DNA of 64,000 bases from Porites lobata (lineage: Eukaryota; Cnidaria; Anthozoa; Scleractinia; Poritidae), in contig CALNXK010000163.1 of NCBI GenBank assembly GCA_942486035.1, positions 176,001 through 240,000 on the forward strand, given 5' to 3'. How positions within the stretch are numbered: the first letter of the stretch is position 1; each line of letters starts with the position of its first letter. The notes under the pieces were generated by a model. That model was not told the origin of the DNA, searched no databases, and worked only from the letters and a program-made list of their open reading frames with translations. Shown piece after piece: positions 22,801 through 33,545 of this stretch. Made by a program: the position numbers and the translations under genes.

Positions 22801-25800
22801 CGTTACGCCCGGATTTTTTTTGGTGCGGCGTGAGTTGATCAGTCAAATACAATTTAAAGACGCGTATAACAACCTAAGTTTTTCAAAGCTAGGCTAAGAA
22901 GGTTCTTATAAAAATGGTGCTAAGTGGAAAATTAGGCTACTCAGGTTCTTAAACAGGTTCGTACTTTCTTTAAAAAAAGGTGTTTGTCATTGGTGGGTGT
23001 GGCCTACTTTGGGCCTATTTTTGGTCTTGCAAGCATAATATCTTATGAAAATCCATTTAATCCAAGCATGTTTATATATTTTACTAACTGGTAGAGCTTG
23101 TTTCTTTTAAATTTGTGTATTCAGGGTTTGACCGAATTTCTCAAGATAAGAACCTGTTTCAATATTGAAGGCTAGAACAGGTTCTTATGCAAAAGGGGTC
23201 TAAATAGACAACCTTAGCCTAACAGGTTCTTAAAATCAGGGTTCTTATACGCGGGTCTTTACTGTATAACAATAAGTACTTACATACTCGTGCGTAACTG
23301 ATAAGAATGTTTGGACAAATAGCGCGGGTGGAGTCCGATGGCGTGTTGAGTCAAAGCTTCTTATTCTTATAGTTAATACGCAAAGCAGTCTAATTTTTCC
23401 TTTGCATTTCTTGAGGACGAAAAAAAGGTACTTATAAAGTCATCACCGACTGCTTCACTGCCACAGTCGCTCGTTTTAATCGGTAAATGTCAATTGCTGC
23501 ACCACTCACCGAGGGTTTGTCAAAACGTTGGTTTGAATATCGACTAGTGTGACCTGCATCACGGAGAACACATTAGTAAGTAACAGAGAGACGGACCACT
23601 GTTGTTTTAGATGGCAGATGAAAACTACTGAATGGTTGCAGTAGAAAACAAGTTCCCAGATAAATTGTTCTCAGGAATAAAAAGGAAAAATCATCAGTTT
23701 TGTAGACCAACAGATTGTAAGATCAATGTAAAATTTGTGACTAAATCCAGGTTTCGATTTTTACATTTTACTGTAGACTAAAGAAGCACGAAGGGCGCAA
23801 AGTCTGTACGTTTTAATAAACAGCAAGGCATGTGTAAAAGTTGGAGTACATCTTTTTCATGTAAGTTATATATAGCCGATTTTTTGAACACCAACCTAGG
23901 GAAATTTGAAGTCGTTTGAGTGAAAAGGGGGCAAAAGGCAGGTTATTTGCGCCCGATAAGCTTCAAACTCACACGAATGAAGATTGAAATAAGAAAGGAG
24001 AAAAAGAAATAGTGGGGAAGAGGAAAGGAGGGTAAGGAGACAGAGAAAATCAACGGTTGCACTCTTAGTTTTTATACTATTGGATACCTTTGAGATTCGT
24101 TAGACGGATGGCCGGAGAGGGTCCATTCAGAGGTAACGTTTTCAAAAATGTGGCAGCATGATGCTGCAAAAACGACTCGAGCGTTGATACCAATTGACCT
24201 GAAACGCCGTTTGCTAATGGCACCGCGTAAAGCCTTTAGCGACCTTAGATGTAGACTTATGGAATGTTTACATAAATAGAAGAAGCAAAGCTATAATAAG
24301 CAAACTGAATCCATCCGCGATTACTACCATCCGTCGAGTTTAGTATTACCTATCATGGGCGGACGCACGCAAACGACAGTAATTGCCATATTTTATCAGA
24401 TTTTATCAGGTGATACTGTATCTATTAAGCCAGCCTAAATTTTCATTTGGTCACTTGAAAATTAATTAATTATTTATTTATTTCAATTAAATAAATCTCT
24501 TCCCTTAGAAAGGGTTTCCCTTGTTGGTCACTCATCAATTACTCCACAGAAATTAGGCCGCTAATATTATCTGAGCTATTGTGCATTTTTCATTTCTGTA
24601 GTTGTTGTTAATGTTGTCGTCATTGTTTTTTGTTTTTGTTGTTTTTTATTGTTGTCGTTTGAAATACAGAAGAACGGTAAAACAGTAAGCTGTACCTTTT
24701 GCTGTTGGACAGGAATCGTCGACACGCCCACACCCATTTGGACAGGAACAAAGGCTCGTGAGTAGGAATTTCTTTGAACAAAAAACATACAAATACAGTT
24801 TCTCGAGCGTCCAGCTTTAAATTGCTCTACAAGCATTTCATGGTCAAAGATAAACAACAGCATTTCAAAAAAGGAGAGGGGAATGTTGAGTGTCATTATA
24901 AAAAAACAAAAAAGTTTTTTGGGGCCTGAACTTAAGTTTATAAGTTCCAGCTGGGATAATCTACAAAAGCAGCTATTGTAAATAGTCTCAATCCATTCAA
25001 TGTTAGCTGCACAAACGAGGGAGAAGAAAAAGTTCAAAATTTAGACGAATTTAAAAGTAAACGCTTTGCCAAACTATTATAACATTAAGTCACTGTTGAC
25101 AGTGCCTCTTACCCATACGTTATTTTCAAAGCCTGTGAAATGAAAAACCCCGTCGTTTTTGCTTCTACATGGATCACACCTGAGGCGCACTATCGCCTTC
25201 CATTGCGGATACTTCCTGAAAAAAATCCCACATCCTTAAACACTGATTTCTCATTTTTCAGAGGCCATTATCGGCCTACTGGCATTCACGAAACAAATAG
25301 CGATGTCAAAAAGCTCACAATGTGTGTTGAAGTTAAAAAAAAATGTGTATTTTCTCTTTTCTCTTTTCTTTTTTTTTTGCCGATTTGAAACATTGCGCAG
25401 ATCATTTACCTCGATGAAGGACAGGAGAAAGAGCGATTGGCGAAAACTACTACTTCTCAGACCCTAATTAGTTTTAGACCACGATTGAAATAGGTTATAT
25501 TGGAATTATAAATCAGTTAAACAAGTTCAATGGATTATAATTGTTTAGACATAACGATGTTTAATAAATCACATCAGCCCTAGACATGTCATGGGCCGAT
25601 TGAATTGAAGCAAAAATCAACACCCAAAAAAAAAAAATCCTTGGACCACATATTACTTCCCGAATCTATGCTGAGCTTCGTATCCTTAGAATTCACTATA
25701 GCTAGCAAAATGGAATAATGCCGGCTGCGCAATTAACACTATTAAAAATCAGTTAAGGTAAAAGCCTTTTTGGATAAGCTCCGGTGATAAAACCGGTTTT

Positions 25801-28800
25801 ATGGAATTTTTAGTGTGGGATATAATGTAATTTGTGAACCAGTTTTTTTAACAACCACAAACGAAACTATATCATTTGGCTAAACGGATCAATCACCCTG
25901 ATCCGGGCTGAGACAGAAAGGTACGATATTGTTCGCTTTTCTAAGGTGACCACTAAGTCTTTTGCCTTTGGGAACAGGCTCTTAGGAGTCAAATGAATTA
26001 GGTGAGAGCAAAATTGCAGGTGAACTTTGACCCAGGCTAAGACGTTTTTCTCTACTGTGAAAACAAGGCTAAGGTGATCCGCCGACCGTGTGACTGTACA
26101 TCTGGGAACTTGAATAAGACGAGTGTAAGAGAAAAGTCCAGAGGTGTTTATCTGGCAATAGGCTGAGTTTTTCCGAGTTATTCGATGATATTTCGCTTAT
26201 GTTAAACGTGAGAAGATTATGCGTGGTTGTGGATAGTCTTGTCAGTGCAGCCAAAGTGTGTGATTGTGTGATTTCCGCCTGGTGTTGACAGGTATGTGAT
26301 CGCGTGGTTGAAGTGCGCTTTCGCCAAAATATTCTGTGCCAGCCATTAATATTGTTTCGTCGGTGTTTAGCTTAGCTGATGGTACCTTGAAAAAGCAACT
26401 CTCGACTCCGGAAAATTGGATCTAGGTCTAGTTTCAGTGGGCTCTAATGGCATTGCACCATAGGTCGGTTTTTGCAGATAAGAAGGTGATAATTTGTGCA
26501 CTATGTTTCATTCAGTTTTGTTGTCTATTCCAAGCGGAATCCTGTTGTTTATCGGACCGCGAAAAAAGTAGTGTTTTGCTAACCATTTAAGTTGTTATGT
26601 AAGCCTTAACCAGGCACTCTTTCGCTGCAGCTCACTCAACTTAAAAGTTTCTAGACTGAAACGGCACCGGTTTGAAACTTCGCGAAGTCTGAATAAATGT
26701 TCTAAATTTTGCGTCATTTTAAATTTGGACTCCGGGCGTTGGAACGCTTCTAGGGACCATTAACGTACTGCCCGGCGTCATATAAAGGCTTTTAATCGGC
26801 CTTTGAATGAGTTTTGTAGTTTTAAATTGCCAAGTAGTAGAATGAGTCGATATTTTGCTAACCCGGTTTTCAAAAATCCAGGTATAAATGTTTCTTGAGT
26901 TATTACATAAATGAGCTTAAATGGTATTCGGAGTCGCAGACGTCTAAAAGGGACTAAAAACATATTCTAATTTCCAACCGTTTACACAAATCCATAAATC
27001 TGGGGAACTTAAGCAACGAAAACGGTGACGGTCACAAAAACGTCAAAAAAGCAGTAGGTTTAAAAAGCGAAACAACAAATTTTGCATCTGCAGCATGCTT
27101 TTTGGTATATTCCTTAAGCTTCCCAGCACGACCACGACAAGAATTGAACGTCAGGGGAAAAGTTTGAAAAAACGGTAATTCATATTTTGACGATTTGCTC
27201 GGACGCCCTACTTGTATATCAGCCATCAGCGTGTTTTACCGCAAACGCCAAGGTCGAAGGAGGAAAAAGTATCTAGAAATAACTTTAAGAACTTACTCTT
27301 TGTTGGTATACGCGACCATGGGTATCGCGTAGTCTCGATCGATTTCGAATTTTCTTTCCGACTGTCTCCCAATGGTCTCGAAGCTTGTTTTTGTCCACAT
27401 ACAGATCTATAACAACAACAAAACAAATATCCATCAAGAAAAAAAGGTCTTGTTAACTTTTTTCTAACAAGTAAAATGACCACGTCACGTAGTTAAGTTA
27501 TTTATAGACAATACAATTGTAGATTCAGGAGGATTTTTACAGTTTAGTACCCAGATAGCTCGTAGATCGATAACATTCTATAGTAACTAGGTGAAGCATG
27601 ATAGTACGGGTGAGCGTGGGAGTAGTACTAGTAGTAATAGTACTGAGAAGATTCTGTTTCTGACGGATCACAACTGTTGTGCGGTAGGCATCTCGGAGTC
27701 AAAGCGAGTTGTATTACGTCAGTTGATGGTATTAAAGTCTAGCTATTGCCCTGATTGGTCAATTAAGTCGCAATGTTAATGGTCGTCTGTCAGTTAAGCC
27801 GTGATGCTATTGGCTGTGAATATTCTAAATGTCATTTGTGCGTTTCGTTCTCTCTTTTGTCACAGTTAAACAGTCGTTTACTGTTAGTCAGATTTTCGGT
27901 TGTCCAGTCGCAAGTCTGTCTTTGTCAGTTTTTCTTGACTCCGTCTGTAGTCGTTTGTACGATGCCGGTAACTGTTGACTATGATTCAGTGGCTTTTGTT
28001 CAAAGTTAGTAAGCCAGCCTTCTAAAGTGATTCGTCGATAGAATAGGTAATACATGTCTAAGAGTCCCAGTCCATTTAATATTTGGTCTGTAAATGGTGT
28101 TCAGCAATGTGACTGTTGACATCACTTTCTCTAGCTAGATCTCTCGGTTGTGTTCAGTCAGTCGTCAATCAGTAACATTCTATAATGTTCGTTATTTGGA
28201 TGGTCCGTCTTTAACAAAGAATAGCCATGGACCAAACAACGTGCTAAGTGTGCTGCACTATTACGTATATCAAGTATGTAATTTTAGTTTAGGGGAGAAA
28301 AACACTGCTTTTCATGTCGATTATTGTGGGGGCAAACTAAAAGTAAACCTGTAAATGATTACTTTGCAGGGAGGGTGGGAAAGGGTTTACATAGAGCGAT
28401 AAGTTATCATTTTCGGGAACCTGGGCACACACAGGGCGTATGTGATGGTTCCTTTGGCAAGAATAGAAGGTTGTCCCGAAGGAGTAATGTTGACACAACT
28501 CCTCAACTCAGTAGTGTAATAGAACGATCTGCGCAAATATATTCCGGCATTATTCAAAGGTATACTCACAAGGGGGAAAACAATTTTTAGTAGTATAGGT
28601 GGGACGCCTATTTCAATGATACAGCCATTTGCAAAAATACTTGAGACATTCATATCATTTCCACCATCGGGTATATACAGCTATTTCGAGAAAGGTTGTC
28701 AGAAAAAGTGCACGCGACAAACCCGAAAGGTATTGTGGGTAGTTTTGAGTTCCCTGCTCTTAAAAGAAATTTGAAAGAATGGCACGAGAGGCCATGGACG

Positions 28801-30634
28801 TATGTTTGCGAGAGCTAAAGGAAAGCGGGTTCGACAGCTACAGTGTCAGGAACAGTGTATTGATCATATCCCATATTACCTTTCGTATTGTCGCGTGCAC
28901 TGTACTTTTTTTCCGACATCCTTTCTCGAAATAGCTGTATATTACGAACTCACAATGGCATGCTCTCCTGTTGACTTGATTAGCTTAAGGAATAGAGCAT
29001 TACGTCCGTTCATTGCAAAGGTCAGGGTTCGATTCCCGGTCAAGCCTGAATTTTTTCAGGTTCTTTTTCAACTACTTAGGTTGTTTATTTATCAGCAAGG
29101 ATCAATTTTCAACTTTCAAACACTGTACCTTATTTTGGCTTAAATGGCCTTCCCATGATCTTGTGCTAGTGATCCTCCTTCCTCCCCTAGTCAAACTGAT
29201 TTGCCAGCAATACAAAACCAGGAAGACTTGAAGAAACAATTTTGAATGGAGGGGAGAGAGGGGATGAGTGCTATAAACTAGTAGCGATTTAAAGAAGAAA
29301 AGGCCGTGAGAGTGTCTTGATATTTTCGCAACTGGTCGTAGCTGGTTTCTTCGTCTCTTACTGCAGTAAGTTAAACTGGTAATATCAACTAAAATAGACC
29401 TCTTTAGCTTGTATGTTTTGTTTCCCCATTGAGGGTCTTACGTGAATTTTGCCCTTTGTTTTCTCAGAAATTATCCGTACATAAGCAAGTGAATAAGAGA
29501 AAATTTGAAAGAAACAGTTCTCAAGAGTATTAATTATCACAAGACCTACATTGGAAAAACAAAACATACAAGCTACATGTATGGTCTATTTACCGCTACA
29601 TCATTGAGACACCCTTTGTATGCTGGCCAGCCTAGCGAGAAGGATTGGCACGGAGTGTAACTGTACGTCCAATAGCCATGTCTTGCTTCAAACCTAATAA
29701 CCAATTAAAAATGACAAATCATTACCTCTGTATATAAATGCATGTAAAAGAAAAATAGAACAACGGTTACAAAGAAAAATACCTAGCCGTAACGAACCTC
29801 TGACTTTACAAGGAAAACATTTCACGAGGGCCTGAAAATTTGAGATTACAATCCAAAGGGAGAAGTGGTGTGTATTTTTTTAACCCAGGATTCAAGTCTT
29901 ACACGAGCTGAATTTATTTAAATTTTATCTTCCGCCTTTCATTTGTTAGCCTCAAATCGAACCCCAAACATAGCCCCCCTACCGACAACATTATCTTTCA
30001 TTCACTTCTACATCTTTTCAGTTCGGGATAGGGCTCACCCGCACAAAAGGAGAAACAATTTGATAAAAAAAACGGAAACACAACGAAATGTTAAAAACAT
30101 TTTAAACGAAAGAACGGGAATCATGATTTGGAATCATTATGGCTGCACTTTGCCAACAAAAATTTGATTTTTTATCATGGTTGTGTAAAATTTCTTAGCT
30201 CTTCCAAAATTAACAGAGGTCAAGAAGAAAATACTTCTTTCTTCCGCCCAAATACTTCCAAGCAATAGCCTGCTACGTAGGCTAAGAAAATACCTCCTGT
30301 GTGATTTGGCTCTGTCGACTTCTGTGCAGTCCATAACTATTATACAAGGTTTGCCTGTAATTAAAGCCTGTATAGATCATCTTCCGAACTTATTATAGCC
30401 TTTCAAGTTTTAGTGTAGTGGTACCACAAACCTGTCTCCTTTAACATACTTTTACCTCGGATCTCTGTTCTTCCCTTTGAGACCACTTAAGTTATAGATA
30501 TTTCCTTGGAGATCGTAATCTTCACAGTCTCCCCCCGATGACTGGGCAGCGTGAGCGTTTGGAGCTGTCCTAATATTACTGACTCCTTGCAAGATCAACG
30601 CCATAAGGCACGTCATCCATCTCAGGACCTGCAT
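19897..30634 (-). CDS. Gene B: MRH-EGF3 type I membrane receptor, complete
   Basis: Ten coding exons on the minus strand (in transcript order): 30634-30456, 29693-29594, 27406-27297, 25215-25113, 24771-24696, 21765-21652, 21240-21127, 20719-20606, 20246-19897. That is nine listed; with a 5' UTR exon ending at 33415 the total is ten. All borders are AG/GT and phases match, giving 1260 nt, 419 residues. Signal peptide: MQVLRWMTCLMALILQG. MRH domain, about 42-185: CEDYDLQGNIYNLSGL, FEARHGYWTYSYTPC, ICMWTKTSFETIGRQS, PQWKAIVRLRC, CSCPNGC. Three EGF modules of 38 residues (DTDDCSPNPC..., calcium-binding type start). Transmembrane about 312-331 (YILPLSAAALIVLVVPLLVY). The tail has EERQPLI, an acidic dileucine sorting signal. 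Inferred role: glycoprotein-binding endosomal/lysosomal receptor. The Glu and Tyr used by mannose-6-phosphate binders are not at the expected places. Confidence 0.86.
20547..20775. repeat. Duplicated EGF exon, copy 2
   Basis: About 230 bp covering the third EGF exon of gene B and its flanks nearly match 21590-21819, flanking intron included (ACTTTTTCCTTGCGACGGTC at one end, TGATAAAGGCATTTGTTCT at the other). The exons differ visibly by one base, changing Thr to Ile. The intron match implies a recent duplication or gene conversion. Confidence 0.85.
21590..21819. repeat. Duplicated EGF exon, copy 1
   Basis: Partner of 20547-20775; contains the first EGF exon of gene B (21652-21765). The middle EGF exon (21127-21240) is clearly older and more diverged. 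Each exon is 114 nt with phase 1 on both sides, so copies can be added or lost without breaking the frame. Confidence 0.85.
22187..22585. repeat. GGAGTTAA/TTAACTCC palindromic array
   Basis: Intronic (gene B). About twenty copies of GGAGTTA or TTAACTCC alternate in both orientations, many paired as GGAGTTATTTTAACTCC-like palindromes. They fall in two larger tandem blocks of roughly 190 bp; each ends with a GGAGTTATCCTG-ACCTAA-TTTT.ACT-CA-TTTTAGAGTTA phrase. There is no coding potential. Confidence 0.7.
22853..23275. mobile_element. MITE with diverged 50-bp inverted ends
   Basis: Left end TTTAAAGACGCGTATAACAA, right end (inverted) AGTAAAGACCCGCGTATAAG, both followed by AACCT.A.TTTT and TAGGCTAAG motifs. 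AGGTTCTTA recurs inside. Fragments of the same family are at 35085-35160 and 37345-37385. No transposase. It lies in the gene B intron. Confidence 0.6.
23276..24695. other. Intron of gene B, no supported gene
   Basis: The remainder of the 2.9-kb intron between the last MRH exon and the first EGF exon. AT-rich, with a TTATTTATTTA run near 24468 and GTT-rich simple repeat at 24597-24660. I see nothing coding. Confidence 0.4.
25216..27296. other. Intron of gene B
   Basis: Between MRH exons 3 and 4. No element or open frame that I can assign. Confidence 0.4.
27407..28665. other. Intron of gene B
   Basis: Between MRH exons 2 and 3. Open frames on plus at 27.8-28.6 kb carry no motif. The composition (GTTTGT/CAGT-rich, from about 27480) could be an old LTR, but no paired copy is present to show it. 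Confidence 0.35.
28671..28943. repeat. Inverted repeat (MITE-like)
   Basis: The left arm 28671-28740 (TATACAGCTATTTCGAGAAA ... GTGCACGCGACAA) is matched in reverse by 28869-28943. The spacer is about 130 bp. It lies directly beside a tRNA-like SINE head in the gene B intron. Confidence 0.7.
28973..29060 (+). mobile_element. tRNA-derived SINE-like sequence
   Basis: A box-A-like TTAGCTTAAGGAATAGAGCA and a perfect box B GGGTTCGATTCCC, with acceptor halves GACTTGA and TCAAGCC that almost pair. It continues into CTGAATTTTTTCAGG, a small hairpin, as SINE tails do. The anticodon arm does not pair, so it is not a working tRNA. Confidence 0.5.
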
Positions 30635-30700
30635 TGCGTACAGCAACTGTTAAAAAAAGATTCGGAATTTTATGTTATTCCTTATAGACATTGAATGGAC

Positions 30701-31100
30701 AGGGGCACCCAACGAAAATATAGTTCAAAACCACTTAAACATAGCATTGTTGAACGTATTTTAGTTTTTAAACTGTAGATATAGGCATATTTTTATCCCC
30801 TAAAACTTTTTCATCTGTTCTTATTTCCTAGCTGAAAGTCTAGTGATCCGAAAATTATAGGGATCAAAACTTACCTTTTCGAAAATTTCAGCCAGAAAAA
30901 AGGGTCCCGAAAATTCTAGGTGACCTCAGTTCTAGGGTGAAAATCCGTTAAAAATGGGCAATTATACCATTTTTGAGATGTTCGAAAATCCTGAGGAGAG
31001 GCAGGCAAGCAAGACATTTTACAACAAATGTTCCGAAAATTCTAGATTTCAAATCGCCTTCCGAACAGATATTTTGTAAAAATTGACGTTGGGTGCCCCT
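30701..31100. mobile_element. hAT-type MITE, 400 bp
   Basis: Terminal inverted repeats AGGGGCACCCAACG and its inverse at 30701-30714 and 31087-31100. They are flanked by GAATGGAC and GAATAGAC (7 of 8 identical), the 8-bp duplication expected of hAT. The interior repeats CCGAAAATTCTAG-like motifs four times and has no transposase. It lies in the 5' UTR intron of gene B. Confidence 0.75.
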
Positions 31101-31261
31101 GAATAGACCTTTCTCAAATAATGAAAATTATTAGGAAATACTGTGAACGTATCATCATTGTTGGTTAGCTTTTTATTTCTTTTCAAAATGCTAGCTATTT
31201 GTCGACCGGAAGCTTTGGATCGTGAAACTTCTTAACTGAAGTATCGAGAATCGTTAGGCTA

Positions 31262-31640
31262 TGTTCACACTCCACTGGCAGCCTGCTCGACAGGATAGCT
31301 CTTGCGCCAGCGCGAAAGCCATACCGGATAGGGCATCTTTTCACACGTAACAACAGTGAATTTGGGCGCAATTTCTGTAAGGGAGCGACTCTGCGCCGTG
31401 TCGATTTTTAAAGTGGAGCCTCACATATTAGATAGGTTCTGTACCATGCACACTTTGAAGCAGTGTAGACAGGTGTCAACTGAGACTGAAGCAAATATTC
31501 AGGAGCGAGGACTGGGATTAGTTCCGTATCAATCTCTGTCGTCTAACTGCGCTGGTACGATCGATATTCGATGTTTGAAGCGACTTCTAGCGGGTAGCTT
31601 TTCGTGTTGGCACGACACGTTATTCAGTTTAGTGTGAACA
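31262..31640. mobile_element. MITE with GTTCACACT ends
   Basis: Starts ATGTTCACACTCCACTGG and ends AGTTTAGTGTGAACA. Interior motifs (GGCGCAATTTCTGT, GGATAGCTCTTGCGCC) recur in a partial copy at 62440-62612. No transposase; class unknown. Confidence 0.5.
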
Positions 31641-31849
31641 AAATGAAGAAAATGTTCATTAAAAAAGTAAAGTATGGACAAAAGTGCCGTGTATTATAAT
31701 GCAGTTGCTTTCAAAGCGTTTCAGGCTTGACCCTTCTTCAGTGGAATTACATTTACTTTAGAACCGGTGCAAGGTTTATATACGAAATGAATTATGTATA
31801 GGTCATCTTAGGATTTTTCTCGTACAGAATAAATAAGGACCAGTAAAAA

Positions 31850-32230
31850 ATACAAGTCGTTTTATATTCCAAATTGCACGGGAAAAACATGTGATTACTT
31901 AATAGCGGAGCACCATGGGTAAGAAAATATGGTAATCTAAGCTTCCAAGAAATTTTGGTTCTGAGAAAATCGTCCGTACGGAGTACATCCATACGGACGT
32001 CCAACCCTTCATAATAGCGGATGCGAAATGGCACACTTTAATACTATCTGTGTAATACTTGGTATTGGACATCCATGTTGTGATCAATCGACATCTGTCA
32101 AAAAACGGTATCCGCTGACCAGCGTCACGTGACTGCATCGCGGGCTCAGACACACAACTCATGGAAGTGATGTAATTTTTTGAAGTTATCCGCTGATCAG
32201 TTGTTCGTTTTTAATTGATCTCGGGTGCAG
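31850..32230. repeat. Interspersed repeat cluster
   Basis: 31865-31897 is one arm of the foldback family seen at 35346-35511 (CCAAATTGCACG.GAAAAAC). 32060-32220 belongs to the family with GACATCCAT, CATCTGTCAAAA and CATCGCGGGCTCAG, also at 480-650 and 45700-46060. Non-coding. Confidence 0.55.
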
Positions 32231-32435
32231 GTTAATTTTTTTAAAGGTAGAATTCAGTTTGCTCTCTGCTTACGGCCAAAGTATAATTAATTGAGGAAGA
32301 GATTTCATAAAGCATCCTTCGAGCGCTTCGCTTTTGGCCTTGGCTAAATCTATATATTAATAATATACACGACAAAAATAACTACTACAACACATTTTAA
32401 CAGCACGCGCAATTTTAGTTCATTCAGCTGATTGG

Positions 32436-32708
32436 TTGAAACAAATTGGAACGTTAAGTATGTCAAATTCAAGCCTTTTCCCAACCAAAACTTTCAAAAT
32501 CAATCACATAAGAACTTGGAAATGTGCAAGGATTGATTTAACACCATTCAAACCTTTTAACGAACAGAACAGCAAGAAGACAACTCGGAGGGCGACAACT
32601 GCTATTTGGGGAATATTTGCGGAGCTGGACAAACCTAAAACGTATACTATCGAAGATAACCTTAACATCGATGCAGGTAAGCTTGTTTTAGCTATGTTTT
32701 TAAACTAG
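32436..32708 (+). pseudogene. Tyrosine-recombinase N-terminal fragment, second copy
   Basis: An open frame containing NSKKTTRRATTAIWGIFAEL followed by DKPKTYTIEDNLNID, close to the block at 11.9-12.0 kb. It runs into the left arm of the foldback at 32677. No catalytic half. Same interpretation as the first copy: a remnant or short derivative of a Crypton/KIAA1958-type element. Confidence 0.35.
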
Positions 32709-33050
32709 GAATTATTTTGAATGAATAATTAAACAATTATTGAATTCGGCTTTCGTATCATGTGAAGAATTATGGAGATCTCAGAGGGTGTTATCCCCCT
32801 CGGCCTACGGCCTCGACACATAACACCCTCCTCGATCTCCATAATTAACAATTAATGAATGAGGCTGAGTATCTTATGAAGAATTATGGAGATCGAGGAG
32901 GGCGTTATCCGTCGAGGCCGTAGGTCGAGGCGGATAACACCCTCCGAGATCTCCGTAATTCTTCATATGATACGAAAGCCGAATTCAATAATTGTTTTAT
33001 TATTCATTCAAAATAATTCCTAGTTTAAAAACATAGCTAAAACAAGCTTA
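32677..33050. repeat. Large foldback with two internal hairpins
   Basis: The outer arms 32677-32795 and 32932-33050 (about 119 bp) are near-perfect inverses: GTAAGCTTGTTTTAGCTATG at one end, CATAGCTAAAACAAGCTTAC at the other. Inside are two palindromes built on ATTATGGAGATC and GGCCTACGGCC or GGCCGTAGGTC (32770-32846 and 32881-32960). No coding potential of its own. Confidence 0.8.
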
Positions 33051-33404
33051 CTTACTCCTTTCACGATTTCCAAAATGAAATCAATTGAGTTTTTGCTTAT
33101 GTGGTCATATCGCGGAAATCAGACATTCAGACAACAATCAACCAGATTGTTTTTTTACGGATATCCTGAGATAATATGTGGGAGTATAATGTATGAATGT
33201 ATTGTCAGTATTTTCTTATGTTTTTTTTTTTTTTCCTTTTGGAAATACAAGATCAAGAGGTAGTCAATAGTTGCATGACGCGATACTGGACCATTTCTTC
33301 ATATTATTTCGCCTAAAAGAAGAGACCCCAACTGAGTTATCTCAAACCCGTTAGATCTGTACTAGTAGTCATTACTAGATCAGGATGCGCAAACTCAATA
33401 GATA

Positions 33405-33545
33405 CATTTCTTACCTCAGAATATTCTCAATCTCAATGAACTTTACGTCCAACAGATGATTCCGTGCTGTATTGTTTGGTGAAGAAGACGCAACGCAATT
33501 TGTATAGTATCACGTGACACTTAGGGACTTTCCCGGAAGCATTTT
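33405..33545 (-). promoter_or_regulatory. Gene B 5' region: UTR exon, E-box and kappaB-like site
   Basis: The minus strand has a splice donor GAG/GTAAGAAATG with the exon ending at 33415, about 2.8 kb before the coding exon, whose acceptor (CTTTTTTTAACAG) ends at 30647. Upstream are CACGTG (33511-33516) and GGGACTTTCC (33524-33533), a textbook kappaB match. The block is conserved at 59585-59725 upstream of gene D. Promoter use is inferred. Confidence 0.6.

Noticed and set aside
24576..25037. 153-codon minus-strand open frame
   Set aside because: Overlaps the gene B exon 24696-24771 in a different frame; the MRH frame with CPNGC is the one supported by splice sites and homology.
27480..28370. 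A possible LTR of a retrotransposon
   Set aside because: Composition is suggestive, but there is no second LTR, primer-binding site or gag/pol text in view.
28973..29046. A functional tRNA gene
   Set aside because: Box B is perfect, but the anticodon stem does not pair and the acceptor stem has a mismatch; SINE head is more likely.
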